Part shown: positions 1-9,789 of the stretch, one piece after another
Layout of the letters: each line of letters begins with the position of its first letter
Numbering within the stretch: position 1 is the first letter of the stretch
NCBI RefSeq assembly: GCF_017562075.2
Contig: NW_024427710.1
Coordinates: 1-64,000 of the forward strand
DNA: 64,000 bases
Direction of reading: 5' to 3'
Origin: Anopheles merus
Taxonomy: Eukaryota; Arthropoda; Insecta; Diptera; Culicidae
Made by a program: the position numbers and the translations under genes
Notes under the pieces: model-generated
The model's database searches: none
What the model was told of the DNA's origin: nothing
The model's input: the letters and a program-made list of their open reading frames with translations, nothing else

Positions 1-246
1 GCGGGGCTTGCTAAAACGATATTTTACTTATTTAAAACGATACAATACAATAATATAATTTATTAATCCTAAATGCCCTTTTTGGTGTGACCGTCCCGCT
101 CGACCGCCTTAATCCAAGAGAGCACGATCGTCCTTCCGATCGTGCTGAGTGGCCTCTCGGCTCGCTGAGTGACCAGCCAGTCGGAGCCGAACTGTTTGCG
201 CAGGTTGGCTCACTTATCGCGTTTCGCCCTAAACGCCTCCATAACA
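1..246 (-). repeat. 3' LTR of Gyp-1, one base cut by the window edge
   Basis: It matches 4925-5170 over its whole length with no difference that I can see. Read on the minus strand it begins TGTTATGGAGG and would end in CA; the last base lies before the window. Confidence 0.93.
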
Positions 247-1469
247 TCTCCCTCTCTTAAAATGTACGGTACACATCGAACCGACTGGGCAATCTTCTAT
301 TTCGAGAAAGCGTCGTGGTTCCTGTACCTGATACAGCCTTCTGGGACGTGCAGTTGTTGTTTCCAAATGTTTGTGTGGATGCAGCAGGAGGAAACACCGG
401 TACCGTTTGGTGGTCGCTGATGCTTGAAGATAACGGTAAGTCTTTGGTGGTGACGGTGCAGGTGCAGGTGGATTTAGTACGCGATCCAAATTCCAAGCTT
501 CAAGCAAAACATCTAGAGGTAAGCAAGGCTGAACTACTGTTGAAGATTCTTCTTGCGTCCGCCGACGTAGCTGATGAATATGCCGTCGAATGATCTTTCC
601 ATCGGCCGCCCTGACCAGGTACATGACTCTACCTTGTCGCTTCAGAACCGTACCGGTTATCCATCTCCATCCATTCTGGGAATAATGTTTAGCATAAACG
701 TTTTGATTAGGGCAAAATTCTCTTTCTTCTACAGTAGGGCTTATCTGTGGTGGGTTTTGTAATGGTGTTAATAAACCAGCGGTATTCTTGGGCGTCTACC
801 CAACATGATCTCTGCGGGAGACTTTGATCCTTCCAGACAAGCGTTTGGGGTAGACCTGTAAGTTTGTAAGAATATGTCCAAACTCTCCCGAACCGTGTAC
901 CCATCAACTTCGATTTTCGTCATAGCTCGCTTAAAAGTGTCCACAAATCGCTCTGCCTGGCCGTTTGATTGTGGATGGTAAGGCGCCGTTCTAACGTGTA
1001 TAATACCGCTTTTCTTACAAAATCGTTCAAATTCAATACTGGAGAATTGTGTCCCATTATCAGACACTAGCGTCATCGGCATACCAAAACGTGCGAAAAT
1101 ACTACGAAGAATAGCAATTGTAGACGCTGATGACGTGTTGCTAGTTTGAACTATTTCAGGCCATTTTGAAAAAGAATCCACTAATATAAGATACCACTCT
1201 CCCTTTAATGGACCAGCATAATCGATATGAAGGCGTTGCCAAGGAGCTGAAGATTTTGGCCAGCTGGTTTTATCGGTGCTTGGAGGTGATTTGGCGGCTG
1301 CCTGGCAGGCATGACACGAATTAACCCATTCAGTAATATCACGATCCATAGATGGCCAGTAAATGTAGCTTCTAGCTAAGGCCTTCATCCTTTGAATCCC
1401 CGGATGACCATGATGGATCTGACTCAAACATTGTTTTTTAGCAGTTTGGGGATCACTACCCTCTCTCAA
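229..1469 (-). pseudogene. pol: Gyp-1 integrase (interrupted)
   Basis: This is the retroviral-type integrase that would insert the cDNA. The frame at 1469-768 starts in the N-terminal zinc-binding region (QIHHGHPGIQRMKAL, then CHACQ). It continues into the DDE core, with D in HIDYAGPLKGEWY, D in LVSDNGTQF and E in QSNGQAERF, so the catalytic residues look complete. A stop follows LGRRPRIPL. The basic C-terminal tail (YLVRAADGKIIRRHIHQLRR) is found in another frame at 624-229. The join to the RNase H frame upstream (near 1470-1565) is also out of frame. I take it as a non-functional copy. Confidence 0.85.
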
Positions 1470-1564
1470 ATAAGATACAGTTGTTTACTGCCGACAAGGA
1501 CTCTCTTCTATCATGGTAACGTGCAAGCTCTGATCCATACGATACGTTTGTTGGCCAGCCTTTT

Positions 1565-2923
1565 TTATATTTGTGTAAACCTGTCGTAGTACGGGATCGC
1601 TCTGGGTTTTATCTCAACGTCTCTGAACGTGAGGGGGAATGAACTAATCGCGTTGATAACTACTGCCTCCAAGTCTTCTTCTAGGCTTAGGCTCGCGATC
1701 ACATATTCTGGCTCTGGCTTTGCATGATTTTGTATAAGACGAGACAGGACATCCGCATTTCCAAACTTGTCTGATTGTATGTATTCCATTTCAAAATCAT
1801 AAAGCTGTAGCGTCAGCGCGAATTTTTGAAGACGATTTGCTGTATAGATCGGAATCCCCTTTTTTGAACCAAATATTCTAAGCAGTGGTCTATGGTCTGT
1901 TTGTAAAATAAAGTGTCTCCCAAACAGCATTTTATGAAATTTGGTTACAGCGTATACTATGGCCAATCCCTCTCTATCGATTTGGCTGTAGCCTGTTTCT
2001 GCTTTGGTTAGCGCTCTAGATGCGTGCTGTATTACTTTAACGGATCCATCAGAGAAAACATGGCTAATGGTTGCTCCGACCCCTATAGAAGAGGCGTCTG
2101 CAGAAACAACAATTTTGGCTCGGGGATCGTAATGTGTGAGAAGCAAATTTGATGATAAAATTTCTTTAAACTTTTTAAAAGCTTTTTCACACTCAAAGGT
2201 CCACTCGAATCTTCCGTCCTTTTTTAAGAGCATGTCTAAAGGATACCTTAACTCGCGCATGTTGGGCACAAACTTGCCATAGTAATTAATGGCACCTAAG
2301 AATGATCTTACGCCACTTAAATCGGTTGGTGCTGGTAAGTTGAGAATTGCCGCTATCTTCTCTGGATTTGGTTTAATTCCTTGATGATCAATTATGTGGC
2401 CTAGGTATAGAATTTGGTACGTTTTAAAAGAACATTTCTCGGCGCGTATTGTAAACCCGTAGCTTTCGATCCGTTGCAATAGTTTGTATAGATTAGCATC
2501 ATGTTCAACCTCAGTTTTACCCCCTACTATCACATCATCCATATAACCACACACTCCATTCAATCCAGCTAGCATGGTATCAATAATTTGCTGGAATGCG
2601 GCTGGTGCAATCTTTATACCTGGTGGTAATCGGTTGTATGTGTACAAACCACGGTGTGTATTTATTACCAAAAACGATCTGTATTTTTCTTCTACTTCCA
2701 CCTGAAGAAATGCATCCGATAGATCGATTGTGCTAAAATACTTGCAACCGGCAAGTTTGGCAAAAATGTCTTCGGGTAATGGTAAAGGGTATTCATGCGC
2801 CCGTAATGCTGAATTTAGGCCGGTGGAGTAGTCTCCACATATTCTTATAGTTCCATTTGCCTTTCTAACAACCACTATAGGAGCCGCCCATTCCGAATAG
2901 TCTACCGGTGGTAATAACTCCAA
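1565..2923 (-). pseudogene. pol: Gyp-1 reverse transcriptase / RNase H
   Basis: A 452-residue open stretch holding most of the RT and the whole RNase H. Visible landmarks in order are SEWAAPIVVVRKANGTIRIC (finger region), FSTIDLSDAFLQVEVE (first catalytic Asp), GYMDDVIVG (YXDD active site), a long connection ending in a VRSFLGAINYYGKFVP block, and RNase H with SADASSIGVGATISH and the TDHRPLLRIFG block. The N-terminal RT residues lie in a different frame (3410-2865), so a frameshift falls near 2865-2923. The frame ends before the integrase. The catalytic residues themselves look intact. Confidence 0.88.
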
Positions 2924-3410
2924 GTTGCTCTAATCTGTCGAGTTCCTTATTCACAGCTTCTTGCATAGCATAAGCGACTGGGCGCTTTGGACAAAAAGTT
3001 GGTTGGGTGTTCTCTTTTACTTGCACTTTTATACGTGCCTTGGTGCATAAACCTGATCCCCTAAAAACACTGGGAAACTTGGTTTCTAATTGTTTTGCAA
3101 TTGGTGTAGCTGTCGAAACAGCTCCACAATATGCATTCATCGGTAACGATCCGAGATCAAATGCGTCGATGATATCTGCACCCAATAATAAGAGATTTAC
3201 GCAAGCTACGCGGATGGTAGCTGCTTTTGTTTTCTCTCCAACCGTAACAATTCCTTCGAATTCCCCGTCTAAGGGAAGGCTGGCCCCTGAAACTGTTTTT
3301 GCTCGTATCTCGCATGCATTTAGAGGAGGTTTGCCTAAGCTTTGCCACAGAGATCTATTTATGATCGTAATATCGGACCCCGTCGAGTTGTAACCTGGCA
3401 TTTTTCCCAT
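2865..3410 (-). pseudogene. pol: Gyp-1 protease and start of reverse transcriptase
   Basis: This frame holds the protease after its active site (GSDITIINRSLWQSLG) and the downstream flap/ALLGADIID-type block. The linker to RT follows (FPSVFRGSGLC, then KRPVAYAMQEAVNKELDRLE). The residues before the active-site Gly are in the gag frame, so the catalytic D-S/T-G triplet is split by what looks like a 2-base loss at about 3376-3382. The end runs out of frame against the RT stretch around 2900. Confidence 0.8.
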
Positions 3411-4830
3411 TTATTAGTACGTTAACGTACTTACGGTTTACCGCGACGGCACATGCATTTACCGTGACGATACGTGTCTCCACCGATGGGCTCTGACGAA
3501 ATTTTCCTTTTTGGTTCGCGGTATTGCAGTGGCCTTCCCGATGTCCTATTTGTCCGCAATCTTGGCACTTGTGCGATTTATAGCCACAATATTGCACCCA
3601 ATGTCTGTCGCCACAAAGCCAGCATGGTCGACTGGGATGGGTGTTCCGTGCGGGAGGACGCTGCTTATCATATCTTTGGACATTATTTCTTTTGGGGAAT
3701 TGCCGGTGCTGAAAACTCGAATTTTTAGCTTTAGTATGTTTGTTAAATATGTTTGTATGATTTTTGTTATGCAATGCGAGTACTTGCCGTTCATTTTCTT
3801 GAATCATTGCGCTGTCTCTTTTTAGTGCGGCAATGCGACTACAATCCTCTGACAGTTGCTGCAACGTAATCTGCTCTCGATCCTCGATTTTCGCCAACAA
3901 TCTGGTTCGCACTTCGACGTCTCGTTCTTCTCTTAATCCACAAACGAATAAGAGGCACTTTAGCTGCTCCTCGTCGAGCTTGCTGAGCTCGAACTCTACG
4001 CATGATTTATTTACACGACATGCGTAGGTAAGCAGATCCTCTTCAGGTTTCCTTGTAAGCTGCAAACACTTGTACATTTTGCTTATCAAGGATTCCTGTA
4101 CGTCGAACAGCACAGCGAGCTTTGCGATCGTTTCCTTGAATGAAAATTCACTTGAACGTAGGGGCAGGATAAACGACAAATACCGATCATGCTCGGCTGC
4201 ACCTAGCTTCCTTAAAAGCAGTCGCACTTTTGCTGCATCACTCAGCCGACAAGCATCCTCGTTGAACAGCTCCTCGTACCGGGAAAACCATGTTCTGAAG
4301 GTGATGCCAGCTTCAGGATCGAACCGAAATTCCATAATTGAATTTGCTAATGCTTCCGTTGCTTGCTCCGGATTGAAATTTGGCGTAACTACGGGCTGGC
4401 TTATTTGCTGGGCCATTATTTTACTAATAAGCTGCTGTTGCTGGGCCATTTGTTGCTGCATCACATTTAGCGTTTGCAGGAGTACGGCGTTATCCACTAC
4501 AGCTGAGCCCGTTTGCGATGGCGGTTGCACAAATTGCGATGGCGCTGATACCGGCTGCGCTGATGCGGGTCCCAATTGCGATGGCGGATAGAGGTGTCCG
4601 TTTGGAGACAACTGATGATGGGACGCTACTTCGTGCACGGAGGGAACGTGCGGCCGCGATGTTCCGGGTTGTTGCATCACCGCCGGGTTGAAAAATCCAG
4701 ACCGGCCTAAGGATGCACGTCGCTGCTCCTCCTCCGTCGGTAAATCCATCGTTGCATCAGCGGGGTTCATCTTGCGCTTCTTGGGACGTGGTGGCGCAAT
4801 TGTGTGGGTGTATGTGTGTGAGCGGGACAC
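3355..4830 (-). CDS. gag: Gyp-1 Gag polyprotein
   Basis: A 491-residue open frame giving the structural Gag protein of the virus-like particle. It has a short basic start, a Pro/Gln-rich stretch, a Gln run around residues 125-150, the capsid-like region (FRFDPEAGITFRTWFSRYEE and following), then a basic stretch with two zinc knuckles, CWLCGDRHWVQYC (atypical) and CQDCGQIGHREGHC (CCHC). The frame continues into the first residues of the protease (LQLD), where it leaves the pol frame. The start at 4830 is the first ATG downstream of the 5' LTR. Gag itself looks complete. Confidence 0.85.
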   Translation of the reverse strand: MSRSHTYTHTIAPPRPKKRKMNPADATMDLPTEEEQRRASLGRSGFFNPAVMQQPGTSRPHVPSVHEVASHHQLSPNGHLYPPSQLGPASAQPVSAPSQFVQPPSQTGSAVVDNAVLLQTLNVMQQQMAQQQQLISKIMAQQISQPVVTPNFNPEQATEALANSIMEFRFDPEAGITFRTWFSRYEELFNEDACRLSDAAKVRLLLRKLGAAEHDRYLSFILPLRSSEFSFKETIAKLAVLFDVQESLISKMYKCLQLTRKPEEDLLTYACRVNKSCVEFELSKLDEEQLKCLLFVCGLREERDVEVRTRLLAKIEDREQITLQQLSEDCSRIAALKRDSAMIQENERQVLALHNKNHTNIFNKHTKAKNSSFQHRQFPKRNNVQRYDKQRPPARNTHPSRPCWLCGDRHWVQYCGYKSHKCQDCGQIGHREGHCNTANQKGKFRQSPSVETRIVTVNACAVAVNRKYVNVLINGKNARLQLDGVRYYDHK

Positions 4831-4900
4831 GGAAGAAAACGAACAAAACGAATTAAAAATTGGTCAGCACTTAACAACACGAAACGATCACATTAACTTT

Positions 4901-4911
4901 TCTCGTCGCCA
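4901..4911 (-). other. candidate primer-binding site of Gyp-1
   Basis: Read on the minus strand, TGGCGACGAGA lies 12 bases after the end of the 5' LTR. TGG at the start fits the CCA end of a tRNA primer, but a 12-base gap from the LTR is longer than usual and I cannot assign the tRNA. Low confidence. Confidence 0.35.
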
Positions 4912-4923
4912 CTTTTGTGATAT

Positions 4924-5170
4924 TGCGGGGCTTGCTAAAACGATATTTTACTTATTTAAAACGATACAATACAATAATATAATTTATTAATCCTAAATGC
5001 CCTTTTTGGTGTGACCGTCCCGCTCGACCGCCTTAATCCAAGAGAGCACGATCGTCCTTCCGATCGTGCTGAGTGGCCTCTCGGCTCGCTGAGTGACCAG
5101 CCAGTCGGAGCCGAACTGTTTGCGCAGGTTGGCTCACTTATCGCGTTTCGCCCTAAACGCCTCCATAACA
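4924..5170 (-). repeat. 5' LTR of Gyp-1
   Basis: A 247 bp LTR beginning TG and ending CA on the minus strand. It is the same sequence as the left-edge copy. Just past 5170 the integrase of the host element Gyp-2 is cut mid-domain, which fixes the boundary. Confidence 0.92.
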
Positions 5171-6551
5171 CAACGGAAAGGGCCCCATTAACAGGAAATA
5201 ATCTCCATTTATCGGCCCAGCATAATCGATGTGCACCCGTTGCCACGGTGCCTTTGCCTCGGGCCATGGTATCGGTGCCGAATGTGGTGGTGATTTCGCC
5301 GCAGTGAACAGTTGCAACAAACAGTTTGCAACGATGTCAGCAATATTGGTGTCGAGATGTGGCCAATACACGAAGCTGCGAGCCAAAGCTTTCATCCGTT
5401 GAACCCCAGGATGTCCTCGATGTAGCTGGGTCAAACAGCGCAAACGAAGCTGCTCCGGGATGACCAACCTCTCTCCGAACAAAATGCAGCCGTCCACTAT
5501 TAACAAAGCGTCCTTTCGCTGGTGAAATTGCAACAATCTTGAATCTAATGAGTTAGTTCGTGGCCATCCTTTTTTTATGTACTCAACCAGCTGGCGTAAT
5601 ACTGGATCTGCTCGAGTGGCCTGCTGTATATCTACAAATGTAAGTGGAAATGCATTAATGGCTTGCACTGCTACAAACCTTAGGTCTTTTTCTAAACTGA
5701 TGCTGGCGATGATATGCTGTGCTTCCGGCTTGGCGTGGTTCTTTATCAACCGAGACAAGATGTCAGCATTTCCAAACATTGCTGTTGGTACGTACTCCAT
5801 CGAGAAATTATACAGCTGCAGCGTTAGAGCGAATCTCTGGAGACGGTTCGCCGTATATACTGGTATGCCTTTTTTAGATCCGAAGATGTGTAGTAGAGGC
5901 TTGTGATCCGTTTGCAGGTAAAAATGTCGGCCGTAGATCATTTTATGGAATTTTATACGGGAAAAATTATGGCCAAACCTTCTCGGTCGATTTGACTGAA
6001 GTTCATCTCAGCTTTCGATAGTGCCCGCGATGCATGCTGTATGGCCTTTACAGATCCGTCCTGAAACTTATGACTGATGGTGGCTCCAAGTCCAACCGAT
6101 GATACATCTGCTGCTACAATGATGTCAGCTGTTGGGTCGTAGTGAGTCAGTAGCAAGTTCGATGATAAGATCTTTTTGAATGTATGAAACGCTTTTTCGC
6201 ACTGGTCAGTCCATACAAACTTTCCATCATTTTTCAACAGGTTGTCGGGAGGGTACCGTAGATCGCGCATTTTTGGGACAAATTTGCCGTAATAATTGAT
6301 TGCACCAAGGAATGAGCGAACACCGCTTATATCTGTTGGTGTCGGTAGATTCAGTATTGCCTCTATCTTCTCGGGATTTGGTTTTAAGCCATGACGATCT
6401 ATGATGTAGCCCAGGTATTCGATTCTTTGTGTCTTAAATGCACATTTTTCCGCTTTAAGCGTGAAACCATATTCTTGAATTCTTTGCAATAGTTTAAACA
6501 GGTTATCGTCATGCTCTTTGCCTGTTCTACCGCCAACAACATCGTTCATAT
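5171..6551 (-). pseudogene. pol: Gyp-2 fragment: RT end, RNase H, integrase start
   Basis: A relative of Gyp-1 on the same strand. From 6551 leftwards it reads the residues just after the YXDD box (GRTGKEHDDNLFKLLQRIQ), the VRSFLGAINYYGKFVP block, RNase H (VAADVSSVGLGATISH), a break near 5945, then TDHKPLLHIFG. The integrase zinc region (HRGHPGVQRMKAL) and the first catalytic Asp region (VHIDYAGPINGDYF) follow. It stops abruptly at 5170, where Gyp-1 is inserted. At 6551 the RT is cut at its YXDD box by Copia-1. In the zinc region the usual CXXC reads CLLQLF, so the second cysteine is lost. An old, dead copy. Confidence 0.87.
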
Positions 6552-6719
6552 TGTTGAGATACCAATTCAATACGTAGAAACCGTGCTTGATATATTCACA
6601 TATAAAACTGTACACTTGTAAATACCTTGAACTAGAATCTAGAATAAAAACCTCAGTTGAGCATTGGCAATCGACAGCAACGGTTGTGTTTCACTGCGCT
6701 CGCTCGCATACGCTCAATA
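6552..6719 (+). repeat. 5' LTR of Copia-1
   Basis: 168 bp, beginning TGTTGAGATACC and ending CGCTCAATA. The terminal inverted match is imperfect (TGTTGA versus TCAATA). It is followed directly by the primer-binding site. The same sequence is at 10570-10651 plus 11564-11649. Confidence 0.92.
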
Positions 6720-6734
6720 GGTTATGGGCCCAGT
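6720..6734 (+). other. copia-type primer-binding site (half tRNA-iMet)
   Basis: GGTTATGGGCCCAGT directly abuts the LTR. It equals the known copia PBS that pairs with an internal (anticodon-stem) fragment of initiator tRNA-Met rather than its 3' end. The same 15 bases follow the Copia-2 LTR at 33676. Confidence 0.85.
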
Positions 6735-6838
6735 CTCGCCTGAACATGTTTAATCCAGTACTGCGAAAATGAATACCGGCTTCTTTTGTGAAGTGATTGT
6801 TTAACGGACAGTGCAGTGAAAACTGGTGGTGTTGAACC

Positions 6839-7473
6839 ATGGAAGATGATAAAGTTGTGTTGTTACCATTGCTTAATGGAACGAACTTTGCTTCATGGAA
6901 ATATAGAATGTTAATTCTATTAGAAGAAAAAGGACTTTCCGATTGTATTCAGATGGTGATGATCTTAGTAAAAACGACAAGAAGTGTAAACTTTTACCGA
7001 TCTCACGTATAGCAGATTCTCAGTTGGAATATGTTCGCGATAAACATTCTCCGAAAGAAATGTGGGATACACTCCATAGTATTTACGAAAGAAAAAGTTT
7101 AGCGTCCCGAATGTTCTTGAAGAAAAAGTTGCTTGCGCTGAAACACCAAAGTGGCTCGCTTCGAGAGCATTTCTTGGAATTCGACAAATTGGTGCGCGAT
7201 TACAAAGCAACTGGTGGAAAAATGGACGATGAAAATGTGATTTGCCATCTTCTTCTTACTTTGAATTCGTCGTATGCAACGCTCGTGACGGCTTTGGAAA
7301 CAATGCCGGAGAATAGCTTAACTTTCGATTTCGTGAAAAGTCGACTGCTTGACGAAGAGACAAAGCATCAAAGTGGTAGTGTGGTGGACAGCTCGAGTTC
7401 GGAACCAGCGGCGTTTTCTAGTGCAAACGGTTGGCAGCGAAAACCACAACAGCAAACGAGAACAATAAAGTGA
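6839..7473 (+). pseudogene. gag: Copia-1 Gag
   Basis: The ATG at 6839 starts a copia Gag (LLNGTNFASWKYRMLILLEE). The frame shifts near 6955 and continues at 6943-7473 through the conserved capsid region (WDTLHSIYERKSLASRMFLK, then LREHFLEFDKLVRDY). A TGA at 7471-7473 sits exactly where the first Cys of the CCHC zinc knuckle should be; the knuckle's other residues (FVCKKNGHKANQC) follow in the same frame. Confidence 0.82.
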
Positions 7474-7896
7474 TTTGTGTGTAAAAAGAACGGCCACAAG
7501 GCAAATCAGTGTCCAGAAAAGAACAAAGCAACGGGAAGAAACCCAACAAAGAAATTCAGCGCGTACCTTGGTGGTGACGATGACGATTCGCGTGGTGTGT
7601 GTTTCGTGAACAATGGGAAATTTCCGATGAATTCTGACGGAACATGGATTGTTGATTCTGGGTCGTCGGAGCATATATCGAATAATAAGAGTTTATTTCG
7701 CGAGTTAAGGAAATTAAGTTCACCAGTGAATATTTCGGTCGCGAAAGAAAATCAGGTTATTACAGCTTGGCATGAAGGTGACATAGTATTTGATTGTGGT
7801 GGTAGTGATGAAATTCCAGTTACCCTGAAAAAAGTTTTGTATGTGCCGGAAGCTCATACAAATTTGTTATCCATACGGAAAATAACAAATAGTGGT
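7474..7896 (+). pseudogene. pol: Copia-1 zinc-knuckle remainder and protease
   Basis: This continues the Gag frame after the TGA. It holds the last three zinc ligands, then the copia aspartic protease with its active site WIVDSGSSEHIS and a second conserved block (VLYVPEAHTNLLSIRKI). The frame is cut by the solo LTR insertion at 7897 and resumes after 8140 (GLEVIFDDG). Confidence 0.82.
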
Positions 7897-8135
7897 TGTT
7901 GACTCGGAGGAGAATTTCGGATAAAGTCTTGCGCGTTTCTTTCTGTTTTCTAAGCTACCAATAATTACCAATCTTGTAACGACGATTTGCCAGAGAAGAA
8001 AAGGACGAAAAAGCCTTTTCGCCATCTATTTATTAAATCTAAACCGCTAGTGATGTCAGCATAAACAAGTTCAAAAAATGAACGGATTTGTTCCGCTCCG
8101 CTCCAAACTGCTCGACTCCAGCAGTTGCTCCAACA
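7897..8135 (+). mobile_element. solo LTR inserted in Copia-1 pol
   Basis: 239 bp beginning TGTTGACTCGG and ending GCTCCAACA, with short inverted ends TGTTG/CAACA. It is flanked by the perfect 5 bp duplication GTGGT (7892-7896 and 8136-8140), and removing the insert plus one duplication restores continuity of the surrounding pol frame. This pattern is what LTR-LTR recombination leaves behind. I find no other copy of this LTR in the window, so its family and strand are unknown. Confidence 0.8.
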
Positions 8136-8140
8136 GTGGT

Positions 8141-9553
8141 TTAGAAGTTATTTTTGATGATGGGTGCGTAGAAGTGTTAACAAAACGAGGGAAATTAATA
8201 GTGAAAGGAGAGTTACGTGGAAAACTGTATTGGTTGAATTTCAACAATTCGAACACACATGAGGCGTATTATTCTTGTGGACAAATTCCACGGAACCTAG
8301 AACAATGGCATCGTCGATCGTTGGCCTCTTATTTTCAAAAATTTGGATAAGCTGATGAAAGGTGATATGGTTCGCGGTTTGGATGTGTCGGACAAAAGAA
8401 GCCTCGGAAACGATAATGTGTTTTGTGAAGCATGCAATACAGGTAAGCAAACTCGGAAACCGTTTCACTCGCGAGAAGAATAACAATCACGTCGTGTGCT
8501 TGAATTAATACATTCCGATGTATGTGGACCTAATAGTCCAGTGGACAATGATGGCGCAAATTATTTTGTTACATTTATTGATGATTGGAGCCGATACACA
8601 ATGGTTTTTCTTATGCAAAACAAAAGTGAAGTGAAAAAGTATTATAAAAGTACGAAGCGATTGTAAGTGCAAAATTTGATAAAAGAATATCAAGAATCCG
8701 ATGTGATAACGGTGGAGAATATAAAAGTGAAAGTTTCTTGAGTTTTTGCTCTGAAAAAGGAATCCAAGTGGAATGGACTGCACCTTACTCGCCCGAGCAA
8801 AATGGTGTAAGCGAACGTATGAATAGAACATTAGTTGAAAAGGCTCGTTCAATGCTTGGTGATAGTGGTATCGGAAAGGAGTTTTGGGGAACTGCAGTGC
8901 AGACAGCGGCATACTTAACTAATCGCAGTCCTTCAAATGCGATCGTTAGTGGAAAAACACCGTACGAGATGTGGGAAGGCGTTAAACCCGATGTTCGTAA
9001 TCTGCGTATTTTCGGTTCTACAGTACATGTTCACATTCCAAAGGAGTGCCGGAAGAAACTTGATTCGAAATCATGGAAAGGACTTTTCGTCGGTTATAGT
9101 CATTGTGGCTATCGCATTTGGCACCCTCTGTTGAAGAAAATCGTCGTGGCAAGAGATGTCGTTTTTGAGGAAACCCAACGAGCAACACAGCTAAAGGTGA
9201 CATCAAATTCTATAACTAATTCTCCAGTTAATATTTTACAGCACATCTCTGACGATGAAAACGATGATGACGAACCAAATGTGCGAATCGAGAAATCTGG
9301 TGAAACATCTGAACCGAGCACAGTAGACGAAAGTTTCAGGACATGCGACGAAGAAGAAGCGATGGATGATCGATCTGATGAACGCGAAGAAGCTGAATCA
9401 TCGAGTCGTCGATCTAATAGAGAACGTAAACCACCCGGATGGCATGAAAACTATGAGGTGGATTATGTGGGGTTTGCATTAAGTGCAACAACTTTTGTGA
9501 ACGATTTACCGAAGAAGCAAAGAATAGGCCTGACTGGAATAAGTGGAAAATAG
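8141..9553 (+). pseudogene. pol: Copia-1 integrase
   Basis: It contains a damaged GAG-pre-integrase motif (WHRRSLASYF, shifted) and C-x2-C remnants. The DDE core has D in LIHSDVCGPN, D in IRCDNGGEYKS and E in PEQNGVSERMNRT. The AAYLTNRSPSNA block and a long acidic C-terminal region follow. Frameshifts occur near 8335, 8482 and 8660; the stretch 8738-9553 is open. The usual RT start (WHENYEVDYVGFALSA) is reached at the end. Confidence 0.85.
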
Positions 9554-9779
9554 CAGTCCAAGATGAAATGAATTCGCTTGAGAGTAACAAAACATGGTCT
9601 TTAGTACAACTCCCAAAAGGTAGAAAAACAATATCATGCAAATGGGTTTTCAAGATAAAGAGGGAAAATGAACAAGAAGTTAGATACAAGGCTCGTTTAG
9701 TAGCCCGTGGATTTTTGCAAAGACAGGGTTTTGATTACACTTACACTTACACTTACTCCCCAGTTCCAAAGTTGCCCTA
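9553..9779 (+). pseudogene. pol: Copia-1 reverse transcriptase, N-terminal remnant
   Basis: Only the first ~75 residues of the copia RT remain (MNSLESNKTWSLVQLPKGRK, then KWVFKIKRENEQEVRYKARL). A small repeat (TACACT)n spoils the next motif. The palm with its YVDD box is absent: the sequence jumps to the RNase H side at about 9800. This deletion alone makes the element non-autonomous. Confidence 0.85.
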
Positions 9780-9789
9780 ATGAAGAACA

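Larger units (their letters stand above)
1..5170 (-). mobile_element. Ty3/gypsy LTR retrotransposon (Gyp-1), whole but coding-defective
   Basis: A whole minus-strand LTR element: 5' LTR at the right, then gag, protease, reverse transcriptase/RNase H, integrase, and 3' LTR at the left edge. The gene order PR-RT-RH-IN with a YMDD polymerase box is that of Ty3/gypsy. The gag with two zinc knuckles and the integrase tail resemble the mag-like lineage (inference from recall). The two LTRs look identical base for base, implying a recent insertion, but the reading frame is broken in at least four places. The element sits inside the integrase of a related older copy (Gyp-2), whose reading frame resumes at 5171. 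The other side of the insertion, with its target duplication, lies outside the window. Confidence 0.9.
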
